Assembly (NCBI GenBank): GCA_016936075.1
Contig: JAFGPS010000036.1
Coordinates: 1-37,740 of the forward strand
DNA from: Sedimentisphaerales bacterium
Lineage (GTDB): Bacteria; Planctomycetota; Phycisphaerae; Sedimentisphaerales; Anaerobacaceae
Length of the DNA stretch: 37,740 bases
Direction: 5' to 3'
In this document: positions 30,946 through 37,740 of the stretch, piece after piece
How positions within the stretch are numbered: the stretch's first letter is position 1
Layout of the letters: each line of letters begins with the position of its first letter
Made by a program: the position numbers and the translations under genes
The notes under the pieces: generated by a model
The model's input: the letters and a program-made list of their open reading frames with translations, nothing else
Database searches by the model: none
What the model was told of the DNA's origin: nothing

Positions 30946-31966
30946 GTTCTTTTATCCTATCACTCAATTTCTTTAACTGCTCTGCCATCTTCGGCAAGCG
31001 CCTCATATGAGTCATTATTTGCATACCTTTATGCCATTCACTTGCAGGAGTCCATGCCATTTTACAACCATCCGGAACACTCTTAATTACTCCCGCCTGA
31101 GCACCAATCACAACTCCTTTTCCAACTTCTATATTGTCTTTCAGACCAGATTGCCCGCCAAGCATACAGCCATCACCAAGTGTTGTACTTCCGGATATTG
31201 CTGACTGAGCCGCAATAAGACAGTATTTGCCTATAACAACATTATGAGCTATTTGTACAAGATTATCAATTTTTGTTCCAGCGCCAATTATAGTATTGTC
31301 AAATTTTGCTCTATCAACACAACAATTCGCACCAATTTCAACAAAATCTTCAATTATGACTCCACCGTTATGAGGAATAAGGTGATGCCGACCTTCAAAA
31401 GAAGTATATCCAAAACCAACCGAACCAATTGTGCTATTAGCCTGAATAATAACGTGACTGCCTATACAACAATTATGATAAATCACAACATTATAATCAA
31501 TGCGGCAGTTCATTCCTATTTTAGAATTCTCACCAATCCTGCATCCACTGCTTATTATTGTATTTGCACCGATTTCAACTTCATCTCCAATAACAACAAA
31601 TGCACCTATTGAAGCTTTTTCATCGACATTTGCACTTTTTGCTACATAAGCTGTCGGATGAATACCTGCCTCTTGAGATTTCAGTTTAGTTGCAAAAATA
31701 TTCATTGTTTCTATTAAAGATTTGTTGACATTACTAACAATAAGCTGTGGTATTTCCAGTCCATCAATAAATTTAGAGACAATAACAGCACCTGCTTTAG
31801 ATTCAGTGATTGCCGTTTTATGTTTATCATCCGTAAGGAAAGTAATATTGCATTCATTTGCTGATTTTATTGGTGCAATAGAAGTTATCTTTCGTTTAAA
31901 ATGATTTGAATTTCCGTTCAAATCGGCATTCAAACGTTTAGCCAATTGTTCTACTGTCATCTCCAT
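30917..31966 (-). CDS. lpxD: UDP-3-O-acylglucosamine N-acyltransferase
   Basis: The 349-residue enzyme adds the second 3-hydroxyacyl chain to lipid A precursor. The N-terminal uridine-binding domain (about 1-100: [26 protein letters not shown]) precedes a left-handed beta-helix of hexapeptide repeats; the catalytic His is H241 in [16 protein letters not shown]-terminal helical tail ([21 protein letters not shown]) ends the protein. Two ATGs (31966 and 31960) are possible starts. The gene is 41 bases downstream of skp and overlaps lpxC-fabZ, in the conserved bamA-skp-lpxD order. Confidence 0.95.
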   Translation of the reverse strand: MEMTVEQLAKRLNADLNGNSNHFKRKITSIAPIKSANECNITFLTDDKHKTAITESKAGAVIVSKFIDGLEIPQLIVSNVNKSLIETMNIFATKLKSQEAGIHPTAYVAKSANVDEKASIGAFVVIGDEVEIGANTIISSGCRIGENSKIGMNCRIDYNVVIYHNCCIGSHVIIQANSTIGSVGFGYTSFEGRHHLIPHNGGVIIEDFVEIGANCCVDRAKFDNTIIGAGTKIDNLVQIAHNVVIGKYCLIAAQSAISGSTTLGDGCMLGGQSGLKDNIEVGKGVVIGAQAGVIKSVPDGCKMAWTPASEWHKGMQIMTHMRRLPKMAEQLKKLSDRIKELEVAKDDTK

Positions 31967-32007
31967 TATCAGTTTAAATACTCCGAATTATTTATAGCAT
32001 TTTTTGA

Positions 32008-32589
32008 CTATTTTTGCTGATTCAATCTTGAAATAACTATATCAGTTAAATCCATACCTTCGCCGCCGTAAAGGACTTTATGCGTTCGAACTACAAGAGT
32101 AAAATCGTCTGGGGACATTTCAGGCTCTTCTACAGAAAGAACTAAATATAAATCTTTCTCTTTGCCTATCTCTTTGGTAATTTGCATGACTTTTTTATAC
32201 AAATCCATTTGCCAAAGCTGGTTTTTCAGACTCAATTCCTGTTGATTAAAATCCATTAATAAATTCAGGTCGCTTTTCTTTTTAGCTAATTCGCGATTCT
32301 TCTGATAGAATTCGGACGAGCCGAACTTAAAAGCTCCCGAATCAAGCTCTTGTTCAAGCACCTGGATAGAGGTATTCATCTTTTCTTGTTCTTCTTTAAG
32401 TTTTTGTATTTCACTTCTTGCTTTTTCCATATATTCTTTTGTGGCATCACATTCCATTAGTACGCGTTCAACGTTAACTATTCCAATTTTGGAAATAGGG
32501 CTGCTCGTTTGAGCTAAAGTATATTCACGATTTAAAAAAGAAATCCCCAAAACTAACAGACATATTAAAATAACCATTTTAGTTTTCAT
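32008..32589 (-). CDS. skp: OmpH/Skp-family periplasmic chaperone
   Basis: The 193-residue protein has a signal peptide (MVILICLLVLGISFLNREYTLAQ) and an OmpH-like body: IGIVNVERVLMECDATKEYMEK, a long charged helical hairpin (about 55-140) and a short beta-rich end around LYLVLSVEEPEM. Skp-type trimers grip unfolded outer-membrane proteins between the inner membrane and BAM. The start has AAAGGATT upstream. The insertion of about 30 residues after the helical arms (ending GGEGMDLTDIVISRLNQQK) makes it somewhat longer than E. coli Skp. The position between bamA and lpxD is the classic one. Confidence 0.88.
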   Translation of the reverse strand: MKTKMVILICLLVLGISFLNREYTLAQTSSPISKIGIVNVERVLMECDATKEYMEKARSEIQKLKEEQEKMNTSIQVLEQELDSGAFKFGSSEFYQKNRELAKKKSDLNLLMDFNQQELSLKNQLWQMDLYKKVMQITKEIGKEKDLYLVLSVEEPEMSPDDFTLVVRTHKVLYGGEGMDLTDIVISRLNQQK

Positions 32590-32634
32590 AACAATAATCC
32601 TTTCAAGAGTTATAAATTAACACTTTTTTTAAAA

Positions 32635-34779
32635 TTAATATGGGAACATACCGCCCATGAAAAAGCTGAACGATTGCGTTTCGTCATAATCGTCTTTTCT
32701 TATTGGCTCGGCAAATGTAAACCTGATGGGCACCGGCCCAAGGAATTGAGGTACCATAACCTGCAGGCCTCCTCCGGCCGAAATACGATATGGACCAGTA
32801 TTGACTGTGCCGATATCAACAAAGAATAACAATGAAACATTGTCTCCTATAAGAGGAACGGATACCTCAGCATTCGCCAGGAATATAGAGTCACTACCAA
32901 TAGGATAATCATAATTTGGCAATGCTCTGTCACTTATACCGCGATATTCGAATCCCCTGATTCCATAGTTTCCGATACCGCCCGCATAAAACTTTTCATA
33001 AAATGGCGCATTTGAAGAAATTGTCCCTGCTAATAATTTAGCTGCAAGAATTGTTTTTCTATCACGGAAATCTTTATATAAGGTTTTATAGAAAACCCCA
33101 TACCCTTCCAATATTCCAAAGTCATCATCACCTGTAACATGCTCATAATCAAAGTTGAAAACATAACCACTTGACGGCAAATACATATCATCGGTTTCAT
33201 CTCTGCCGAAACCGAATTTCGTACCAATCAAAAGGTTGTTACCTTTGAAATCAATTATTTCCTGTGGAGCATCATATTCGATACCCCCGACATCAACATT
33301 TTCAACTCTGAAACCAAAATTAGTGCGCCATAAACTCCTGTATCGTTTTTGGAAACTGAAAGTTCCCTTTGTTCTTTTTTCATCATGACTACTGTACCAT
33401 CTCTCCCAGCTCTGTCCGGCAACATTAAGCGAAATCGGTTTGTTCCTGAAATAGGGTTCTGTTAAAGAAACAGAATAAGAGCTAATTTCCTTACCAGGAC
33501 GCAAATTAACGCTTAATCGCTGGCCTGCCCCTTTGAATGACTGCATAGTAATAAATTCACCAAAACTCTCCGGCCAGTCAGTAATATCAAAATTCCCCTG
33601 CGACCAGCTTAGCATTCCAACAAAGCCGTCATCAGTACCGTATGCAATACCGGGATTCCACATTCCGGTAAGACCCTCTGTTATACTCACCGTTGCATCC
33701 AGCATATCACTTTCCTGGTTAGGCTCTGAAATTACAGGTGTAATAGATACTTCTTCCGCTAAGGTAGCTCCCCGTACGCGACTTTCAAGTTCACCTCCAC
33801 CTTCCGGCGGAGCCATATTGGCATTATATAGTTGTCCAGGACTGAATTTATATTCCTCAAGTACATTCCGAATCACTTTGTCCTGAGTTTGTTCATTACC
33901 AATAATTTCTACCCTGCCTATACGAAACTTTATACCTTCTGTTATGTCAAAGTTTATATCAACGGTATTGTTTCCGACTTCTGTAAAACTATGCTCGTAT
34001 TTGATATTTACCTCTACATATCCTTTTTCACGATACATATTAAGAATTCGCTCGGCTTGTGCTTTTGCTTTCAAAGGATAATAGATACTTCCGGTTTCTA
34101 ATTCAAATTTCGAAAGAAGAGTTTCATTATCAAATTCCTTATTGCCAGTAACTTCTATTTTATTAATTTTATATCTTGGACCTTCATCTATTAAAAACGT
34201 AATATCACTTCGTCCCAATACCTGAATATCATAATTGAGGAATCCCCTTTGGTAATATGCATCCTTCAATCTCTTTACATCAGAAGCTATTTTCTCCTCG
34301 GTATAATAACTTGACCAAAAAAACCACTCGTTTGTTTTTGTTTTTATAATACTCCTGAGATTACCGGTTTTAATTAACTTATTGCCCTTAAACTTAACTG
34401 ATTTGATTTTATACCTTGTACCCTTATCAATAATATACGCAACTCTTCCATGTACGAGTTCAGAATTGTCCAAAGTCACTTTTACTTCGGCATAGCCTTT
34501 CTTACGATAAAATTCAGAAAGCTCATATCTTCCCGACTCAATCAAAACAGAATCGAAATTGTCACCAACTTTGAAATCCAGTTTTTTCTTGAGAGTCTTA
34601 TTACTGAATTTTCCCTTGTCTACAAAAGTAATCGACTGAATAATTGCCCCGCTGCTGAATTCCCCCTCAGTCTGCAAGTTTGTCAGTCTGGCTTTTTCAC
34701 CAGTCTTACAGCCGGACAACGCGGTAAATATAACAGCGAGAACTAATATCGAAACTGATTTTATCATCTTATAACTCAT
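32635..34779 (-). CDS. bamA: outer-membrane assembly protein BamA with a predicted lipobox
   Basis: The 714-residue Omp85 protein inserts beta-barrel proteins into the outer membrane. I count four POTRA domains (starting near IIQSITFVD, YKIKSVKFKGN, YKINKIEVTGN and FRIGRVEIIGN), one fewer than in proteobacteria, then a 16-strand-type barrel with the RGF motif in GIRGFEYRG and an aromatic C-terminal residue (MFPY). The signal peptide is unusual: the hydrophobic stretch ends in ALSGC followed by KTG, a good lipobox, so the mature protein may be lipidated at its N-terminus. AAGGAT about 7 bases upstream supports ATG 34779. It follows dnaB by 38 bases. Confidence 0.93.
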   Translation of the reverse strand: MSYKMIKSVSILVLAVIFTALSGCKTGEKARLTNLQTEGEFSSGAIIQSITFVDKGKFSNKTLKKKLDFKVGDNFDSVLIESGRYELSEFYRKKGYAEVKVTLDNSELVHGRVAYIIDKGTRYKIKSVKFKGNKLIKTGNLRSIIKTKTNEWFFWSSYYTEEKIASDVKRLKDAYYQRGFLNYDIQVLGRSDITFLIDEGPRYKINKIEVTGNKEFDNETLLSKFELETGSIYYPLKAKAQAERILNMYREKGYVEVNIKYEHSFTEVGNNTVDINFDITEGIKFRIGRVEIIGNEQTQDKVIRNVLEEYKFSPGQLYNANMAPPEGGGELESRVRGATLAEEVSITPVISEPNQESDMLDATVSITEGLTGMWNPGIAYGTDDGFVGMLSWSQGNFDITDWPESFGEFITMQSFKGAGQRLSVNLRPGKEISSYSVSLTEPYFRNKPISLNVAGQSWERWYSSHDEKRTKGTFSFQKRYRSLWRTNFGFRVENVDVGGIEYDAPQEIIDFKGNNLLIGTKFGFGRDETDDMYLPSSGYVFNFDYEHVTGDDDFGILEGYGVFYKTLYKDFRDRKTILAAKLLAGTISSNAPFYEKFYAGGIGNYGIRGFEYRGISDRALPNYDYPIGSDSIFLANAEVSVPLIGDNVSLLFFVDIGTVNTGPYRISAGGGLQVMVPQFLGPVPIRFTFAEPIRKDDYDETQSFSFFMGGMFPY

Positions 34780-34817
34780 ATATCATCCTTGCATTAGGAG
34801 ACACTTGTCGTTAGTGA

Positions 34818-36263
34818 TTAGAATGGCACACCTCCTACCGGCTCTTCTATACGTGAGGCATTTTCAAAACGTGTAATTTTATCAAGGAATGTAAGATTAA
34901 CAATTCCAGTTGGTCCGTTACGCTGCTTTGCAATAATTAACTCAGCCGTATTTGTATCCTGGTATTCTGTTTCGCCTCGATGATAATAATCCTCACGATG
35001 CAGAAGCATAATAACATCTGCATCCTGCTCGATACTACCACTTTCACGAAGGTCACTCATTTTCGGCTTATGACCCTCCCTGCCTTCGACCGAACGGTTT
35101 AACTGGCTTAAAACAATAACCGGCAGGTTGAGTTCCCTTGCAATTCCCTTCAAATATCTTGAAATTGTTGTGATTTCCTGTTGACGTGAATCAGACCTGC
35201 TTGAATCGAGATGCATCAACTGTAAATAATCAACTACAATACATTTTATATTATACATTCCCTTGAGTCTTCTTGCTTTTGCTCGAATTTCAAGTGGAGT
35301 TAGGGATGAAGTATCATCAATATAAATCGGAGTTTCGGCTAAAATATTACTTGCGTCAGCGAGTTTCCTGAAATCTTCCTCGCTAAGCAGTCCCCTTCTT
35401 ACATGTTGGGAATCGATTCTGCTAACACTGCATAAAAATCTCTCAGCAAGCTGCTGCCTTCCCATTTCCAGCGAAAATACCGCTACTGGTATTTTATCAT
35501 TCAAAGCAACGTTTTCGGCTACATTCAATGCAAAACTTGTTTTTCCCATACTGGGTCGCCCTGCTATGATAATCATTTCTCCATTTTGCAGACCGCAAGT
35601 CAAATCATCAAGCTCATAATAACCGGTACTCAAACCTGTTACATGAGTTCCCTGCCGCTTTTCAATTATCTCGAAAGACTGGACAACCAAATCTTTCATA
35701 GCCGCTATACCGTTTCTTTCAATATTTTTATCTGTAACAGCAAAAATTGCACTTTCTGCTTCGTCGAGAACTTCTCGTACTTCGCCTGTTTGCTCATAAG
35801 CCATTTCGAGAACCTTGCTTGAAACCCCAATAAGCTCACGAAGCAGCATTTTATCTTTCAGGATACCGGTATAATATTCGACATTAGCAGAGGAAGGCAC
35901 GGAATCAAGAATTCTCGCGATGTAATCCACACCTCCTACTTCATCGAGCAATCCTTTCTTTAAAAGCTCATCCCTGAGCAATACAGCATCGATTCCAGAG
36001 CCTTTGTTTTTCTCATACAGGTTTACTAACGCATCATATATTTCCTGGTTCTCGTATCGATAAAAAGCATCGCGTTTCAGGTGCTCCAGAACCATGCCGA
36101 TACATTGCGGATCGATAATCATTGAACCCAGAACAGCCGCTTCAGCAGAAAGAGACTCTGGCATGGCGCGTAAAAAACCTAAATTCCCTTTGGCTTCAGG
36201 ATTTTTGGTATTTGAATCCGTTTTTTTAAATTTAGTATTTTTTTGTTTTTCTGCCATAACCAT
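34818..36263 (-). CDS. dnaB: replicative DNA helicase
   Basis: The 481-residue hexameric 5'-3' helicase works at the replication fork. The N-terminal domain (PESLSAEAAVLGSMIIDPQCI) is preceded by about 30 charged residues; the RecA-like C-terminal domain has Walker A GRPSMGKTS, the Walker B strand CIVVDYLQLM, and the DnaB-specific LSQLNRSVEGREGHKPKMSDLRESGSIEQDADVIMLLHRE. No intein is present. A second ATG lies two codons in. It is the first gene of a run of ten minus-strand genes for the envelope, an unusual leader for that operon, with a good promoter upstream. Confidence 0.97.
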   Translation of the reverse strand: MVMAEKQKNTKFKKTDSNTKNPEAKGNLGFLRAMPESLSAEAAVLGSMIIDPQCIGMVLEHLKRDAFYRYENQEIYDALVNLYEKNKGSGIDAVLLRDELLKKGLLDEVGGVDYIARILDSVPSSANVEYYTGILKDKMLLRELIGVSSKVLEMAYEQTGEVREVLDEAESAIFAVTDKNIERNGIAAMKDLVVQSFEIIEKRQGTHVTGLSTGYYELDDLTCGLQNGEMIIIAGRPSMGKTSFALNVAENVALNDKIPVAVFSLEMGRQQLAERFLCSVSRIDSQHVRRGLLSEEDFRKLADASNILAETPIYIDDTSSLTPLEIRAKARRLKGMYNIKCIVVDYLQLMHLDSSRSDSRQQEITTISRYLKGIARELNLPVIVLSQLNRSVEGREGHKPKMSDLRESGSIEQDADVIMLLHREDYYHRGETEYQDTNTAELIIAKQRNGPTGIVNLTFLDKITRFENASRIEEPVGGVPF

Positions 36264-36298
36264 TTATTTTTCTGGAACTTCTATGATAAACCTCCGCT

Positions 36299-36327
36299 AT
36301 TGTACTGTTCATCCAATCGCCCGTCAA
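36299..36327 (-). promoter_or_regulatory. promoter of the dnaB-bamA-skp-lpx operon
   Basis: On the minus strand TTGACG (36327-36322), a 17-base spacer and TACAAT (36304-36299) each differ by one base from consensus. The -10 is about 35 bases before the dnaB ATG. Gaps downstream to 25047 are short, so this may drive the whole envelope block. Confidence 0.75.
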
Positions 36328-36361
36328 ACGCTTGTTTTCTTAAATTAACCAAGATTATTTA

Positions 36362-37549
36362 TTATTTCAGGAGCAAATAATATAATCGTCCTTCCTGACG
36401 AATCTGTCCAGCCAGTTTACCTGCTGTCTCACCTTGCCCCATATATACATCACATCTGCCGGGAGCTCGTATTGCACCACCAGTATCCTGATCCAACGCA
36501 AAGCCGCTATAAATACGATTAACAACTACACCATTTTCTACTTTCGGTAATTTAGTCGAGATAAATGTAAGGGCACCACGCGGGAAAATGGACTTATCAG
36601 TAGCAATACTCCTTTTTGCAATAACAGGTTCATTAAGACTCCCCATTGGTTCCCCTTCATCCTGTCTAAAAAAAACAAACCGAGGATTTTTATTTATGTA
36701 TGTGTCTATTTGGGAAGGATTTTTTTTGAAAAAATCAATCATAGCCGCAAGACTCACCTGATCAGCCGGGATTTTGCCGTCATTTACAAGGCTATCTGCG
36801 ATTCCTTTATATTCCTGACCATTGTTTGCAGAATATCCGACAGTAATTAAATTACCATTCGGGAGCTTGATTTTGGCAGAACCCTGCACATGTGCAATAT
36901 ATACCTCGAAAGGATCGCTGAGCCATATTAGCTCGTTTCCTCTGAGCATACCTGAGCTCTCTATTTCTCTTCTTGCAGGATATGGTGCAATATTTCCATT
37001 CGGACTGCGTCTGCCACGTATTTCCCCTTTTGAGTCTTTAACCAAATCAGAAGGTGCTTTATATAGAGGATAGCGAAAACGCTCCGTTCTTGTTAATGAA
37101 CCATCAAAAATCGGAGTATAATAACCAGTGAAAAGCACTGTTCCATAATCATCACATCCAATAGACATATAAACATCAAATTTCACTGAAATCGCTTTAT
37201 TCAAGTCTCTTATTGGTAATTCAGAAGCCAGTAACTTATCAAATTCTTTCAAACTGTCTACTACTTTACTGTGTGAAATCAGTCCAATTGGAAAAAATTC
37301 TTTACTTGACGGCTTTGAAAGGTAATTCAGGCTATTTTTTATAGCGCCACGTAAATTTGTTAAATCAAGGCAAGCAATAGAAAAGTCAGGTATTTCCGCT
37401 GGATTTGTTATTTTTCTAAGTGCTGCTTTTCCTGGCGATAGAGGCCTGCTATAGTCTTTTTCAGCCGTAATCTCTCTGGTTGTTACCCTACAGCCAGTTA
37501 TGAGTGATAAAATTAGTAATATTGCTGAAAGTAAAATTCTGTTCTTCAT
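36362..37549 (-). CDS. mltA: membrane-bound lytic murein transglycosylase A, lipoprotein
   Basis: The 395-residue protein has a lipoprotein signal with lipobox LITGC (Cys20), then an MltA domain (VLFTGYYTPIFDGSL, SDPFEVYIAHVQGSAKIKLPNG) and the 3D/double-psi barrel end (GFALDQDTGGAIRAPGRCDVYMGQG), whose second Asp region (QDTGGAI) holds the catalytic Asp. It cleaves the MurNAc-GlcNAc bond of peptidoglycan with formation of 1,6-anhydroMurNAc, at the inner face of the outer membrane. Presence of MltA and the lpx genes supports a true Gram-negative envelope with peptidoglycan. It starts at ATG 37549 with GGAG just upstream, and ends 98 bases before dnaB. Confidence 0.93.
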   Translation of the reverse strand: MKNRILLSAILLILSLITGCRVTTREITAEKDYSRPLSPGKAALRKITNPAEIPDFSIACLDLTNLRGAIKNSLNYLSKPSSKEFFPIGLISHSKVVDSLKEFDKLLASELPIRDLNKAISVKFDVYMSIGCDDYGTVLFTGYYTPIFDGSLTRTERFRYPLYKAPSDLVKDSKGEIRGRRSPNGNIAPYPARREIESSGMLRGNELIWLSDPFEVYIAHVQGSAKIKLPNGNLITVGYSANNGQEYKGIADSLVNDGKIPADQVSLAAMIDFFKKNPSQIDTYINKNPRFVFFRQDEGEPMGSLNEPVIAKRSIATDKSIFPRGALTFISTKLPKVENGVVVNRIYSGFALDQDTGGAIRAPGRCDVYMGQGETAGKLAGQIRQEGRLYYLLLK

Positions 37550-37621
37550 CCTGATCTCCAGAATTAATATTGTTAAATACTTATATTTAAAAAAGCGTTT
37601 CCTGACATTCCATTCGGTTAT

Positions 37622-37649
37622 GTTATACTAATTTCTGTAGATTTATCAA
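37622..37649 (-). promoter_or_regulatory. candidate promoter of mltA
   Basis: On the minus strand TTGATA (37649-37644), a 16-base spacer and TATAAC (37627-37622) form a good match to the consensus about 70 bases before the mltA ATG. The rest of the window to 37740 shows no gene. Confidence 0.6.
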
Positions 37650-37740
37650 CGAAATTTGCTAATCCTTTGCTTTATTACAAAGTAAAATCTCTTTTTATAA
37701 CAATAAAATTGCATATTCTGGAAAATAATAAAAAAATAAG

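Noticed and set aside
34818-36263. Possible intein in dnaB, a common insertion site
   Set aside because: The Walker A and later motifs are contiguous and the length is normal at 481 residues.

Overview
The window is about 37.7 kb of AT-rich, densely coded bacterial chromosome with no rRNA, tRNA, CRISPR array or transposase that I could see. Several characters together point to a Gram-negative member of the Planctomycetes, most likely Phycisphaerae and Sedimentisphaerales-like: an LpxC-FabZ fusion inside a bamA/skp/lpxD/lpxA cluster, a GLUG-repeat exoprotein ending in a Hint domain, a HAF/PEP-CTERM-type surface protein remnant ending in a PAPGA...RRRTL tail, and an operon of DUF4175-like, VWA and DUF4159 proteins. 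This taxonomic call is inference from gene content, not from a marker gene.

Layout. (1) 2-4756, plus strand: the end of a membrane/periplasmic operon with a Q/S/G-rich coiled-coil protein cut by the window edge, a VWA plus glutamine-amidotransferase-like membrane protein, a caspase/C13-like protein that has lost its catalytic dyad, and a Tat-exported DUF4159 protein. (2) 4753-5025, minus: a HAF/PEP-CTERM reading frame interrupted by one TGA. (3) 5291-8096, plus: a DtxR-family regulator, feoA and feoB behind a near-consensus promoter whose spacer is a perfect palindrome, the likely self-operator. (4) 8127-10334, minus: ablA-ablB, making the osmolyte N-epsilon-acetyl-beta-lysine. (5) 10744-13613, minus: ilvB-ilvN, with a consensus promoter, a long leader holding a branched-chain-residue-rich small ORF, a duplicated N-terminal ilvB fragment, REP-like palindromes and a terminator. 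(6) 13783-14061, plus: a small Nfu-type Fe-S protein with an added HypB-like cysteine motif. (7) 14384-17026, minus: the GLUG-Hint exoprotein. (8) 17149-24233, minus: uvrA followed with almost no gap by a three-gene redox module (OYE-type oxidoreductase with a Fe-S motif, SDR, fumarate-reductase-like flavoprotein). (9) 24359-25033, plus: endonuclease V. (10) 25047-36263, minus: a long envelope operon, dnaB-bamA-skp-lpxD-lpxC/fabZ-lpxA-Gfo/Idh/MocA-two cyclophilin lipoproteins-mscS, behind a good sigma-70-type promoter. (11) 36362-37549, minus: mltA with its own candidate promoter.

The genes fit together as outer-membrane building (lipid A acylation and deacetylation, BAM insertion, periplasmic chaperone and prolyl isomerases, murein turnover), envelope stress and osmotic adaptation (MscS, acetyl-beta-lysine), iron uptake under a self-contained regulator, branched-chain amino acid synthesis and DNA repair. 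The least understood and most promising parts are the VWA/pseudo-caspase/DUF4159 operon, the GLUG-Hint protein, the OYE-SDR-flavoprotein module, and the duplicated leader region of ilvB.
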